Source: Anas platyrhynchos
Taxonomy: Eukaryota; Chordata; Aves; Anseriformes; Anatidae
Assembly (NCBI RefSeq): GCF_047663525.1
Contig: NC_092603.1
Location: forward strand, 4,741,001-4,805,000
Length of the DNA stretch: 64,000 bases
Direction: 5' to 3'
Shown here: one piece after another, positions 1-13,112 of the stretch
Layout of the letters: each line of letters starts with the position of its first letter
How positions within the stretch are numbered: position 1 is the stretch's first letter
Notes under the pieces: model-generated
The model's input: only the letters and a program-made list of their open reading frames with translations
The model's database searches: none
Told to the model about the DNA's origin: nothing
Translations under genes and position numbers: made by a program

Positions 1-140
1 GTCACCACTCCTTGATGCAGTGGCACCACACAGAGCTATGGGGCAGGCTGGATTCGGGAGTGGGAGCCCTAAAGGTGCTCGGGATCCATGGCCAAACTTT
101 GCAGAACAGGGTTTTTGTGTCTCTGTCTTCATCCCTACAG

Positions 141-1761
141 CTGACAATGGCCTGGAGGATGAGAAAGGGGAAAAAATGGAGACACCAAACGGATCAGAGC
201 TGTGTTCAGGACAATCCAAGGGGAACTTGGCCCAGAAGGCAAACTCAACACCACAGCACCAACCACGGTGAAGCTCCAAGGAACCAAGTGGAGAAGCGAG
301 GCTAGAGCCCTGTGGCCACCAATCAATGAGGACGGGTGGAAGCCCAAAAGCCTGCCAGAGGGATCCCACGGTGGGGAGATCCTATAACATCAGAGAGGCC
401 AGGAGGCCGGGAGGCACAGCATGTGGAACCTCCTATGGGTGTCCGGACTGTGGGAAGACCTTCAGCAGGAGGTCGTTCCTTGTCCCCCACCAGAGGATCC
501 ACACTGGAGATGGCCCTTCACATGCCATGAGTGAGGGAAGGGTTTCCGAGTGGGGTCGTCCCTCAACAAGCACCAGCGGATCCACACAGGGGAAAAACCC
601 TACAAGTGCTCAGTCTGTGGGAAGAGTTTCCGCCTCAGCTCCACCCTCAGCACCCACCAAAAGGTTCACACCAGGGAGAAACCCTACACGTGCTTGGTGT
701 GTGGGAAGGCTTTTCGGGTGAACTCGTACCTGCTGGCACATCAAGCCACCCACAGTGTGGACAACCCCTTGCAGTGTCCCGCCTGCAGGAAGCACTTCAG
801 CGTGAGGAGGTATCTGGCCATCCACCAGCGGATCCACGTGGGAGAGAAGCCCTTCAAGTGTCCAGAGTGCAGGAAGGGTTTCAGCCGAAGATCCGTCCTC
901 ATCATCCACCAGCGGACCCACACTGGGGAGAAACCCTACAAGCGCCCCGAGTGCGGGAAGGGATTCATCATGAGCTCGGACCTCACAGCCCACTGGAGAA
1001 TCCACACTGGGGAGAAACCCTACAAGTGCCTCAGCTGTGAGAAAACCTTCCGCCTGAGCTCCCACCTGACAAGACACCAGCGGTGCCACACCGGGGAGAG
1101 GCCATACAAATGCACCGACTGCGGGAAGAGCTACACCGACAGCTCTGGCCTCATCAAACATAGGAGGCTCCATGCCGGGGAGAAGAAGTCGACACTCAGC
1201 ACAGCTCAGGGAGCAAGGAAGAGACTCTACAAATCCTCCCGCTGTGGTAAGATCTTCAGTATGAAGTCAGCCCTCATGGTCCACCAAGTGAGCCACACCA
1301 GAGAGCGACCCTACAAATGCCCCAAGTGTGAGAAGACCTTCAGCCACAGCACGGCCCTAGGGAAACACCAGTGGGTCCACACCGGGGAGAGCCCCTTCAA
1401 GTGTCCTGACTGCGGGAAGGGCTACACTGATGGCTCCACATTGCGGAGGCACCAGAGGAGCCACACCAAGGTGAGACCCTATAAGTGTCCCGGCTGCGGG
1501 GAATGCTTCAGCGTCATCTCTGCTCTCCTGAAGCACCAGCGGTTCCATACCAAGGAAAGGCTTTACAGATGCCCCGAATGCGAGAAGAGCTTCCACTCCA
1601 ACTTTCTCCTTGTCACCCACCAGCGAACCCACACAGAAGAGAAACCATACACCTGCCCCATCTGTGCCAAAGCCTTCAGCCAAGCTTCCCACCTTACATG
1701 GCACCAGAAGATCCACATGAGGAGTGGGGCTGGCACTGCATGGCGTGCAATGACCCCATAG
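141..1761 (+). pseudogene. C2H2 zinc-finger gene, disrupted near its 5' end
   Basis: The open stretch 550-1761 encodes 13 tandem C2H2 fingers with the usual TGEKPY-type linkers. Eleven are intact; finger 5 starts RPEC and finger 8 starts SSRC, so each lacks its first zinc-binding Cys. A further good finger at about 430-510 ([10 protein letters not shown]) is in another frame. Between the two, one base appears to be missing near 510-513, and the next finger has TGA at 532-534 where its second Cys should be. The 550 frame opens with GTG inside a finger, so there is no usable ATG. A plausible upstream acidic exon begins after the acceptor at 131-140 and ends near 270. No KRAB or SCAN domain is visible. 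Such proteins bind DNA and usually act as nuclear repressors. I call it a pseudogene, although two local sequencing errors could give the same picture. Confidence 0.7.
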
Positions 1762-2852
1762 CAATTCCAAGCCACGCTCAGCAGTGGCACAGGGACTGAT
1801 CCAGGAATCTCAACCACCTCAAGCCCACGGTCTGCCACAAGTCATTCATCCCAAGAAGCCTTGTCCTGTATGCTGCCAGCCCAGTAAGCACTGTAGGGTA
1901 CGTGCTGCTCACCCAGATGTTAACTGGAGCCCAGTATTAACCAGTTACTGGTTACAATGTGACCATGCCACCCTTCTATAGCATGACCCTTTTTTTTCTC
2001 ACCCAGTCAACACGCCTTTGGGTTAAGGCTGTGACCACTTGTATTTTAAGTTTTTTATTTATCCTTACTTCCTATTCCTTTATCCCTGAGTCCCTCTCCT
2101 ACTCCCCTTCCCAAACTGACTCCTCCAATTATCTTGCCCAACTCACCCTCAGCTTCACTCCCATTGTTACCAAAGTCAGTCCCAGAAAAATCGTATGTAA
2201 CCACTACTTTTGGATCATAATTTGTCCCTTAAATGTGCAGAGATAGCACTGTTAATTAGTGCATCCAGACTGAACCTTCTTGCCTCCTGCTGGCCAAGGA
2301 TGGCTCTGTTATCACACTCTAATTCTGCTCAGCTTATGCCCATACAAAGATTTTACAGGGTATTTGGGGACTTTATGGTGTATCTGGGGACAGGCACAGG
2401 AGTGCTTTATAGTATTGATGCTGAAGTCCTGGCCAATAAGCTAGACACAATGACTACCTCACTGTGCAATTGTCTCATTTGCTTACAATCATCATTTAAG
2501 TTGGGAATGGGACCATAAAGGTTAACCCTTCATGAGAATGTATAGACCATGGTGACTGTGTGTTATTGCTAAATGTCAAGGGAATGTTTTCTCAGCTTTG
2601 AGCTGCCTTCAAACCCAACCGTGGGTGCAAGCTGAAACCATAAGAGAAGGTGACACCTGCTGAAATTCATGGAGGTGAATTGAACAATAGGGAAAGGTCC
2701 AAGTCACTTGGCCAAAGGAGCCCTGATAACCATGGTCATGTAAGTCTTTCCATGCCCAGATATTAATTTTAGTCCAGAATTAGTGAATTATTGGATTTTC
2801 TGTTGTTTCAAGCCAGAAAATTGTGCTACTGTTTCTCATAATGTTATTCTGA

Positions 2853-2858
2853 AATAAA
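2853..2858 (+). terminator. Candidate polyadenylation signal AATAAA
   Basis: A canonical AATAAA lies about 1.1 kb downstream of the last finger of the plus-strand ZNF body. It is followed by T-rich sequence. It would serve that transcript if it is made, but no other evidence ties it to the gene. Confidence 0.35.
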
Positions 2859-3805
2859 TAGATAGTTCCTAAAGCTCTTGGTCTAGTGTCTTTTACCATA
2901 TCCCAAACCTATAGCTCAGCAGGGCTGTCTCAAGCCCCCACAGCCTGGCTGGGGGGGGGGGGGGGGGGGAATTCATGGCTCTGCTAATGAGCAGGGACTC
3001 AGCCGCAATAACTCATTTGCTCATCTATCATGGTACCTCCAGTAGCCAGCCAACAGGTCTGCTAACTCTGGTTTCTGTGCCAAAGCTTCCAAACAGGAAT
3101 CACACTGTTTGATTCTGTGCTGCATTTTTTTAGTCTGAGCTGCATTTTTTTCTGAAGAAATGCTAGATGCAGTAACTAGAGAACAAAAAGTACAAAAGTA
3201 CAATTTTCTTTAACAAAATAGCTCATTCTGTAGAAAAAAAAAAAAAAGAAAAAAAAAGGACTCACTGCAAAGTGTCATTCAACAGCTTATGGGATGTTAC
3301 AAGCTCATTAATTTCACCCCAAATCCCACACTTGTCACTTTGCTGAAGCAAAGCCACCCAAGGAAGAGCCCTATAGCCCTATAGTAGCCCCCTGCTGAGT
3401 GTAAGGAAAATAATAATAATAACACAGCTATTCCAAAATCAGCTTCAAAGTACAAAAGTAGACTTTTCCTCTTTTCTAGCATGAAAACTAAACAGAAACC
3501 ATGCAGGTGGAGAAAGCAAAATGCGCTGAGCCTCTCAGCATGGCTTTGGGTGTGAAATTCCCCTGTGACTGGGGTGCAATGCACGGTCCCCACCCAGTGG
3601 ACATTTGGGTAAAATGGAGGAGCTGTGAGTAGAAATGCAAGCCATGAGCCTCTCTGCGTTGATTTTCATGTGTGTTTTTTTTTTTTCAGTGGGGAAAGCA
3701 TCTGCTCTGTGCTTCTTTCCCAGATTTGCTGCATATTCACGGCCTTGCCTTGCAATGCTGCCAGGCACCACTGTTCCAACTGGTTTCCACTGGAGCAACC
3801 TGATT

Positions 3806-3985
3806 TGGAATAGGCTGCCCAGGGAAGTGGTTGAGTCAACATCCCTGGAGGTCTTTAAAAGATGTTTAGATGTAGAGCTTAGGGATATGGTTTAGAGGAG
3901 GACTTGTTCGTGTTAGGTCAGAGGTTGGACTCGGTGATCTTGGAGGTCTCTTCCAACCTAGATGATCCTGTGATTCTGTTTTCTG
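3806..3985 (+). mobile_element. CR1 LINE 3' end (sense)
   Basis: The sequence matches the remembered CR1 3' consensus: 'ggctgcccagggaagtgg', 'catccctggaggtctttaaa', 'ggttggactcggtgatcttg', 'ttccaacctagatgatcctg' and a terminal 'tgattctgt'. CR1 is the dominant LINE of bird genomes and is usually truncated at its 5' end, as here. This copy carries no open reading frame. Confidence 0.9.
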
Positions 3986-5964
3986 GTCCCTGCAGCCAGC
4001 TCTGTGACAAGAGATGCATTTCTCAATTCCCTGTTGCATATATATGTGTGTATATATATATTGCAGATATATATTTTTTTTTTCCCAGCTAAATTTCCTG
4101 GGATCCAAGTGCCAGTGGGGGAGACCAGGATTTGGGACCAAAAATCTGAGTCAAGCTGCTGGAGTGATGCACCGTGTCCATAGAGATATAGGTTCCCCCA
4201 AACCCACTCCATGCAGCTCAGAAGGAGCAGGATGAGGCCAGTGGTGCTGTCTGTCTTGGTGTGGATGCTCTGTTTGACCAGACACATGTAAGTATACACA
4301 CACATATATGTGCCTACTGACTGCATTTTAAACCTTGCTACCAGTTGGACCTGGGGACACAGGGTCCAATCTGTGCTGATGTGTTTTCCTCTAACAACCC
4401 CCTTCCTTCCCATCTCCTCCAGTAAATTCAGTAAATTCCCATCTCTTCCAGTAAATGTCCTGAAATTCAGAGACAAAGAGGGGAGGAATCTGGGGGGGTG
4501 AGGGGCGGGGAAGCTGCTCAAAAGAGCCCCGGAGAGGCACAGCCTGGATTTTGGCTCAGCACAAGGAACCGGGACAGGGCAGCCGGGTGCGAGCATCCTT
4601 TCAACCCCCCACCCCAAATAATTATTGACAAAACCATAAAATACTGACACCCTTCTCTTTCAGAGATGCTCCAGTGATGCTGGGAGGAAGAACTCTCTTG
4701 GGCTCTGCTGTCGCCTTTGTTTCAGGCACAGAGAGATTCTGGGCTGCCAAGCAAAGCTGCAGATGCTAATCCTGCCCTTCCAGCAAAGGGAAAAATGCAC
4801 TGTGCACCGCTCCTGCAGGATTTGGTCCAAGAGCTGCCCTTAGGATAGCTCAGGGCGAGGGGACAGTAGGGCTTAAGGGTGGTTGCAGCCCAGCTGCCTG
4901 CGCAGAAGCACAGGAAGGGACAAAGTGAGAAGCTGGGAAGAGAAATGTGCAGCTCTGGGCTCAAACCAGGACAAGCCCTGAGCTGGAGCTTGCAGGTACC
5001 GCAGCTGCACTGGCCTCTCCTCCTATATATTTTTTTTCCCATCTCTTGTCCCTTTTCTGTGATGCTCCAGGAGGAACTGGGGGAAGGACATATGTCACCA
5101 GATGGAGGGGCTGGCGGAGAAGCCGCCTGAATACTGCTGGGTGGGAATATCACGCATATCCTCACTACGCAAGCCCAAAGCTCCAAAACGTGATGTCAGG
5201 GGTAGAAGCAGGCCCACAAGTAACCCAATTTGGTCCAGGTTCAGCCAGACCCCCACTCCCCTGCACCCCAGGCTGTCTCCAGCACCCAGCATCTATCCTT
5301 CTCACCCAAATGCTCCTCGTTTACCACTCGCACCCATGGGCACAGGGTACCCACTGTACTGGGGGGCATTGTCCCTACTGTCACCAAATGTGAGGGTCCA
5401 GCCACATTGATTCAAGACTTTAAGCCCAGCGCAGCATGAGACACCTCCCCTTGGGGACTCCCTGGTGTGTCATCCCCTGCTGCTCAAAGCCTTGGAGATT
5501 TCTCCCCATCACAGGTGGCTGCTTTTGGGGATGGGGGACGGGTTCATCCCCACCCCATTTGGGGGAACAGCAACCATGACTCCATCAGGCAGACCCTGGT
5601 TTCAATGGGACATGGGCAACTTTTATGGGGTTTTATAATCCCAGACCAGTGCAGGAGAGGTAAGTGACTCTGGACTTACTGGGTGGCAAAACCAGGGTGA
5701 CCCTAATGCTCAGAGACCCCCAAAACCCTGCAGGAATGCACATAGCTCTGAAAGCCTCCAAAAGGACCAAATCTCCTTGATTTTTCTTGGCTTTTTTTTT
5801 TTTTTTTCCTTACCCTCTTCCCCCCTCCCCTTCCCTCCACCCAGGGAAAGGTCTGGGTTATTCACGTACCTGCTGTTTCACAAAATCCTCCCCCCCGCTT
5901 CCCCCTCCCATGCTCACCTTCCCCTGCCAGAACTCCTCACCAGCTTCTCCTCCTTCTCTTGGGG

Positions 5965-6792
<828 letters not shown>

Positions 6793-6969
6793 GATGGGCT
6801 CGCTGAGGGGCTGGTAGGGCCATGTCCTATGGGGAGATGGAGAGGAGGAAGGAGCTGTGGCCAAGGAGGGTCTGATGGGTGGATGGTGGCAAACATAGAA
6901 CCTAGAAGTAGATGGGCTCACTGCTGAGATCATTCCTGAGTACTGGTTCTTTCCTTTTTGCACATTAGC

Positions 6970-6975
6970 ATTAAA
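6970..6975 (+). terminator. Candidate polyadenylation signal ATTAAA
   Basis: ATTAAA lies 178 bases after the stop of the second ZNF body and is followed by 'tgtctgtgtgtcaagtgctg', a GT-rich downstream element. The spacing is typical for a terminal ZNF exon, so the 3' end of the decayed gene seems preserved. Confidence 0.5.
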
Positions 6976-9247
6976 ATGTTTTGGACTTTCCACTGTCTGT
7001 GTGTCAAGTGCTGGTTGAAACAAAACTCACCTTAGCTGGTTTCGGAGGTCCTGATTTCCCAAAACCTCTCAAACGCCCCCATTTCTGACTGAAATACACT
7101 CGGGCTTTTCTACTGCCACAACATCTTCCATTTTCCTGTTGAAACTTCAAATCTGCACCCAAAACCCTCTTACAAATCATACCCCTCCCCTTCCAGTCAG
7201 GGCTGCCTACATCAGAAAAATCCCCTCTGCAGTTCCCTCTCCCTCCAGGAATCAAAACCTCTCCTGAGGAGCTTCAGGTTCTTCCCACCTCCCATTTTTC
7301 CACCTTCCTTGTTCCTTTTCCCAATTAGTTTGGTGGAGGATCCGTGCATGGCCATGGACCCTATTCATGGGCTGCCTTCCTAGCTTGTCTCCTGCTCATG
7401 GACCTCCCAATGCTTAGGGCTGATCCTGCCCTGCTCCCCTTGCTTTACTTAGGAGTAACTGCCCAAGTTGAAGGAAAAGCATCACCCAAAGCTCTCGTTC
7501 TAGTGAAAAAAAAAAAAAGTTTTTTCTGGTGGGAAAAGTTTCAGGGGAAGGCCAGATCCTGCTGCACACCAGGAAATCTTCAGAGGCAATGAATCCCTAG
7601 GCTTCCAAATGCAGGAAGGGCTTTGGTGCTGGTGTGCACGTTAGGAATGACCCCAGTGCCTCCATGCTGCTATTAAAACCTTTTAATTAGCCATGGGAAA
7701 CGGCTTGGAGTAGCCATTTGTCTGCCACAAGGATGTGAGGGCTAACGGAGCATGCTGATGACCTGCCAGCTCTCTGAGACCTTAATATCGGGAGTCCTGA
7801 TGGGGAAATCAAGCATGGGGAAATTAATGGGGCTGTGAACCAGGTGCATTTCTGCACATATGGAGATGGCAGCCACACAGTTTTGCTGTTTTCCATGCTT
7901 TTTGCACACTGCCCAGGCACTAAATTTTAGCAAATCCAGCCCTGCCTCATCAATCCTTGCTTTTTCCCGATGCATCTCACACCGAGACCTCACAGCAGAA
8001 GACTTGGCCTCAAACCAAGCACGTGGGATTCACAAAGCACAGCTCCATTTGAGCCAAAAAAAAAAAAAGAAACTCTCCCACAGATCAGTCAGCTGTGCTG
8101 AGCTCAGCTCCGTGTCGTCCCCATCATCTGAATATCCATCAGCCCAAAAACACCTATCCATCTGGATTTCTCCCAAAAGAAATCGAGGTGAGAAGGTGCG
8201 AGTGTGCATAGCCAAGGGTGTTGGGCTCGCCCTTCATCTCACCCCCGTGTGCTCCCCCATCAAGTTGCTTCCCATGGAGCTGTTCTGCACTGCCACATCT
8301 GCTGCCAACAACTCAGCGGTGGGCGGTGGGATGTCTCCTGACTCTTCTTAAGCAGTGGCAGATGGCTTAGCAAATGGTTGAAATACTGCTTTTTTTTCTC
8401 GATTGCTCAATAGCTTTCACTTGCTTTGAGCAAAGCCAAGGCTGGTGGTGTCATCTGGGAATCACCTGCTAAGCACAAACACCCACGTCTAACTCTAGAG
8501 ATGCTCTGTCGCAAAAATAAAATAATAATAATAAATAAAAGCCCAAGAGGAGATTTAATGGGACTAAAAAACAATTTTATTCTTTTTAGAGATGAGTTTC
8601 AGTTGCTCCTGAACACCCTAGCAGTCAGCAAATTGACTTTTGATGAGTAATTCCTTAAGAAAAAGAGGCGGAAAATCATGAGGTGTGCACACAGCAAACT
8701 CTTTTAGGAGAAATCAGAATTTCTACTCAGGCTTTGTCCTAAAGATACCAATCAGAGAATGGGGTTTATACGCATAGACCAAAAATAAGGGCTTTTCCAC
8801 CCACTTTGCCTCGCTCTGACTAAACCCAGCTTGAAATAAATCGCCATGAATATTCAACGCACTGTGGGAGCACTGGGTACTCAGCGCAGAAGTGCAGAAA
8901 CCCAGGGCAGAGCAGTGCAGGGATTTGGTGTTCAAACCTGTGCAATGGAACAAAATTGTTTGAACCTGCCATGGAACCAATGTGAAAGGTAAAAAAAAAA
9001 AAAAAAAGGAAAGAACACTTCTTAAATAGGAGGGAAAAAAAATCTTTAAAAGCTTTAATTCTTAGTAAGTTAAAAATGTGCTTTTCCACATCTTACCTGT
9101 TGACCCCTTCCCTAGCCAATGTTTTATGGAATTCAGCTGTTCTTTATAAATATAGGAAGAAGAAAAGCAGATGAAACTCTGCTGAAACTCAGACAACATC
9201 CCACAGATGTTACCTGAGGAAGAGCGGGTTCCTTTCCTTATGAGGTG
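6976..9247. other. Non-coding stretch
   Basis: I see no gene. The stretch includes short poly-A/T tracts (about 7505-7518, 8057-8068, 8990-9008) and an ATAATAATAATA run near 8520. No repeat family is recognised. Confidence 0.55.
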
Positions 9248-9640
9248 CTAGAGGTTTAGGGTTGGACTTTTAGATCTCACCAGCTCCAGATGGGCTGACC
9301 CCATTCTTGCACAACGCTTTCTCCTCCACATGCAGTTTCTGGTGGGACACCTTGGCCTTGTAGCTCTTCCGGCACACTGAGCACTTGCAGGGAGCTTCTT
9401 CCATATGGCTCCTCTGGTGGGTGATGCACTTGGATGATGCACATTTTCAGGACATTTATAGAGTCTCTCCCCGCTGAGGGTCCTCTGGTGTCACACAAGG
9501 TCGGAGCTACTACAGAAGCTCTTCCTGCAGTCAAGGCAGCTGTAGGGTCTCTCCCTGGTGTCGAGCCACCAGCGAATAAAAAGGTTGGTGCTGTGGGTGA
9601 AGCTCTGTCCAAGCAAATATTTGGCTTCCCACACAAACGA
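9248..9640 (-). pseudogene. Zinc-finger terminal-exon remnant
   Basis: Read on the minus strand, the DNA gives an eroded finger tail (SFTHSTNLFIRWW), then a linker and finger start TRERPYSCLDCRKSF, then an in-frame stop after SSSDLV, then ERLYKCPE, and in another frame KCSVCRKSYKAKVSHQK. Several frame changes and a stop break the array. No start or promoter is visible. It is the most decayed of the finger remnants here and could come from either ZNF orientation group. Confidence 0.7.
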
Positions 9641-10179
9641 TGATTTAATTAAAGGGAAAAAAATAATAATTTTTTTTAACTAAAGGGAAAAAAAAAAGGA
9701 AAAAAGGAAAGGGGAAAAGGGAGGGGGAAAGGGGGAAAAAACAAACAAACAAAACAAATAAAGGCTATGTGGAAGTGCAGAGGAAAGAAATTACTCTCTA
9801 CTTCCCACAAATGAGCAATGTTTGACCACGTCCTTGAAGCAGGGCCTCAACACAAGTAGCCGGTGTTCAGGAGGAGGACCGACGTTTTCACAATGAGAGC
9901 CCTCCCCCCCAACACCCCCTCTTCCTTTTTCCACCTTTTATTGCTGAGTGTGACATCACATGGTATGGAATATCCCTTTGGTTGGTTTAGGTCAGTTGGC
10001 CTGGTGATGTTTCTTTTCTCACTTTTTTTGCCCAACCCCTAGGAGGGTAAGAGGGAGTCCTGATGCTGTGCCAGCACTGCTCAGCAGCAGACACAACCCT
10101 GGTGTGATACCACTGCTGTTCTAGCTCCAAGTGCAGAGCACAGCACTGCAGGGAAAGTTAACATCCCAGCTAGACCCCA
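9641..10179. other. Non-coding, A-rich then unique
   Basis: The first 140 bases are A/G-rich low complexity (aaaggaaaaagg type). The rest shows no gene or recognised repeat. Confidence 0.5.
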
Positions 10180-11345
10180 TTTGCTTCTGCCTGCTGGGAG
10201 TCAACTGGCTGGGGCTTCTCCTCTTGGTGGCCACCAGCACCTGCTGGTGGAGAACAGGGACAAGATGGGAGCTGACCCACAGAAAATCAAGGGTCTCCAC
10301 ATCCCATTGACCTTCTCATCCCATTGGCCTTCCTACCCTGTGCACTTTCTGATCCTATCGACCTTCCCCATCCCACTGACCTTCCCCACCCCATTGACCT
10401 ACTCCCACATTGAACTTCCCCCTCTATTGACCTTCCCATCCCATTGACCTTCCCATCCCCCTGATGTTCATCCCATTGACCTCCTTATCCCATGCACCTT
10501 TCAACTCCATGCACCTTCCTATCCCATTGACCTTCACGCCTGTATTGATATACCTATCCCATGTACCTTCCCATCCCATTGATCTTCCTACCCCTTTGAC
10601 CTTCCAACCCCATGAGCAGCTTTCACCCAATTCAACCCACAAAGGTTTGTCAAGGACAGACCTTGAGGGATCCTCAAGGGATGGGGAGTGGAGCAAATCT
10701 CCAGATGCCTCATGGGTACGTGCAGGACCTTAGGATAACAGCGTGGGAACAATTTTCTGTGCATGGCTCCATTCTCCCTCTTCCCAAAATTCATGACCAG
10801 GATGCAGGAAAGGCTTATCCAGGGAAGGGAGAAATTTGGAGGAGAAAACACCTATTTTGAGTAAAGGGTAGTTACCTGGTGAGGCTGTGTTCTCAAAGTT
10901 GTTCTGCTGCGTGTCCTGCAATAGAAATTTCAGCTTCTCAGCCTCTTCCCCTCTACAGACTCACTGATGCACGATGCAACAGGAGCTCATGCTGAAACCC
11001 TTCCTGCACTCAGGGCATTTGTAGGGCCATTGACCCATGTGCAAGTGCTGGTTTCAGGTCCAGTGTCTCCTGCAGTTGAATGAGGGCCCACAGTGAGCAT
11101 ATACATAAACCTTTTTCTGGGAGAAAACTAGTGGCTGGGGCTCAGTTTCCCTAATGCTGCCTGGGCTTCCCCCTTGGTGGGTCCTGTCTCCCAGGCCCTT
11201 CCCCTTTTCCCTGTTATGGTTCTCCAAGGCTCCACCATGCCCCAGCTCCTCTCCATCACCCCATATCACCCCTCCAAGCCTTGTCCCACCTTCTCCTGGA
11301 CCTTCTCAGGATTTCTCTTTTTCCTTCTTGCTCATTCTCCCCATA
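10180..11345 (-). pseudogene. Duplicated, internally deleted ZNF copy (copy A)
   Basis: This minus-strand block parallels the intact ZNF at 13113-15503 piece by piece. An acceptor and start ATG at 11345-11343 (MGRMSKKEKEKS) are followed at once by TGA. An acidic linker (ELGHGGALENHN) follows, then one eroded first finger (KVYVYAHCGPSFNC, 11054-11110), a last finger (YKCPECRKGFSMSS), and the exon end QDTQQNNFENTASPG with its GT donor at about 10878. The intron again contains the 17-bp minisatellite, and the second coding exon survives only as its first 60-70 bases (about 10180-10245), including the acceptor. The four central fingers and nearly all of exon 2 are gone. It is a dead paralogue whose exon skeleton is still readable. 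Confidence 0.8.
10285..10620. repeat. 17-bp minisatellite (copy A intron)
   Basis: About 20 imperfect tandem copies of a unit close to CATTGACCTTCCCATCC. The same unit fills the equivalent intron of the intact ZNF copy at 13985-14460, so the array predates the duplication or was copied with it. Confidence 0.85.
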
Positions 11346-11836
11346 CCTGCAAGAACCCCACAACCACGATATGCATGCAACCCTGCTAAAACCCCAAGGG
11401 AAGGTTTGGCCATGCAGCCCCATGCATCCAAGGTGCAGGACAAAGTGGGTGACGGAGGAGCTGCAACCTCCAACAAAACCCTTACAGGGCGAAAAGATGG
11501 GAAGAGGCTCAAAGACCTTGCTGGATCACCCACATACACACAAATTTATTGCTTAGGCCGTTATCTTTTCTCCCAGCATCTCCCAGCCAAAATTAGGCAG
11601 GGTGCTTCTGGAAAGTCGCACTTCAAGGGGGATTTGGCTCAGTTTCTTAGGAAAACAGGTAAGAAATCAGTGTGGGTTTGCATGAAGTTGCCCACCCCAA
11701 GCCCTGGGCTGCTTCCCCAAGCAATTCCTCAACTCCAGAGGCTGCATCTCCTCCCCTCTACACCCCAAAAAAGGGTCAGAGCAGTCCAGCTCCATCCCCA
11801 TGCAGAGCCCATGCTGCCCACACTTCACATGGAAAC

Positions 11837-12410
11837 TGTTCTGGTTTCAGTTAGGACAGTTAATTTTCCTCCTAGCAGCTGGTAGGGTGCTATGTTTTGG
11901 ATTAGGATGAGAAGAGTGCTGATAACATGCTGGTGTTTTAATTTTAAGAGCAGTGCTTACACAAAGTCAAGGATGTTTCAGCTTTTCACTCTGTCCTGCC
12001 AACGGGCAGGCTGGGGGTGCAGTAAGAGCTGGTAGGGGACAGATCCAGCACAGCTGACCCAAACTGGCCAACGGGGCATTCTATACCATCTGACATCAAA
12101 CAATATATAGGGGTGGCTAGCCAAGGTGGGGGGCTGGGTTGCTCGGGGTTAGACTGAGCATCTGTCAGCGGGTGGTGAGCAATTGCATTGTGCATCATTT
12201 GTTTCATACACATTATTAATAGTAGCACTATTCTCATCATTATTGTTATTATTATTGTTGTTATTATTATTTTCCTGTCTTATTAAACTGTCTTTATCCC
12301 AGCTCATGGGCTTCACTTTCCCATTTCTCTCCCCCATCCCAGAGAGGGAGAGGGGAGGGTGAGCAAATGGCTGTGTGGTGTTTAGCTGCCGGCCGGGTCA
12401 AACCATAACA
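11837..12410 (+). mobile_element. Solo LTR of an avian endogenous retrovirus (ERVL-like)
   Basis: The element starts TGTTCTGG and ends CATAACA, so it has TG...CA termini. It is flanked on both sides by GAAAC (11832-11836 and 12411-12415), a 5-bp target duplication. The ends resemble avian ERVL-type LTRs as I remember them. A (TTA)n microsatellite lies inside at about 12215-12290. No internal retroviral sequence remains, so it is a solo LTR left by recombination. It sits 15 bases beyond the polyadenylation signal of the intact minus-strand ZNF gene. The family name is from memory of similar bird LTRs; the boundaries are seen directly. Confidence 0.85.
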
Positions 12411-12425
12411 GAAACCCATCAGGAT

Positions 12426-12431
12426 TTTATT
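12426..12431 (-). terminator. Polyadenylation signal of the intact ZNF gene
   Basis: On the minus strand this reads AATAAA, about 680 bases after the ZNF stop codon. A paralogous 3' flank at about 16681-16700 has a similar T-rich motif in the same relative place. The solo LTR begins immediately beyond it. Confidence 0.55.
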
Positions 12432-13112
12432 AAGTGAAAAAAAAAATCTAAACATAAAACAATAGTGAAAAGAAGAACATTCGACCCTTTGCTTGATGCC
12501 AAGAGGGTACAGAAACAGCATTCCCCTCCCTCCATGGAGCAAGAAAATCCCCCACACTGCCTGGGATTTCAACAACCCCTCCATCACTGAATGCTTGAGT
12601 GCTGCTCATGAGCATTAAGCCCAGACTGAAAATAAGGGGGGGAGGAGAATCTGACTTACGATCTTTTTTTTTTTTGGCCCAGAAATGCCCAACAAGGGCG
12701 GCTTGATCAGACAATGAATGTGATACTTCTGCTGCAGCTGTCTCACCAGGCGTCCCTGCCTCCTCTGTTTCACGTGGGAGGACTGGCGTGACTGCCAGCA
12801 TCCCTGGGGAATAGCATCACTGTTGCCAGGAGGACAGCTTTGATAAAGATTTCCAGCGTGCTGATCACCCTGCAGGTCTCCCAGCCCTGCAAAGGCTTCG
12901 GGAGCCACAGAGACCTGATGCAAACAAGAGGCGACGCAGCAGGGAGGATGCTGTCCGAGGGGGACTCCCTGAGCTTTGCCTTCGGTCCCATTTCTCTTCT
13001 TCTGGGAATCTTGGGGAAGAAGAACCCTGTCCCAAATGGTGCTGGAGCGTCACCCAAAGCTTGTCCTTATAGCAAATTATCCTTGCAGGGCACAATCTGC
13101 TCCTCTTGCATC

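Larger units (their letters stand above)
1762..5960. other. Non-coding stretch after the first ZNF body
   Basis: I see no supportable gene here. The stretch holds a 3'-flank with a possible AATAAA, a G homopolymer at about 2951-2969, A-rich tracts at about 3236-3258, a CR1 tail (annotated separately), and TA/CA dinucleotide runs at about 4035-4075 and 4288-4312. The short open frames have no family resemblance and low-complexity composition. Confidence 0.6.
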
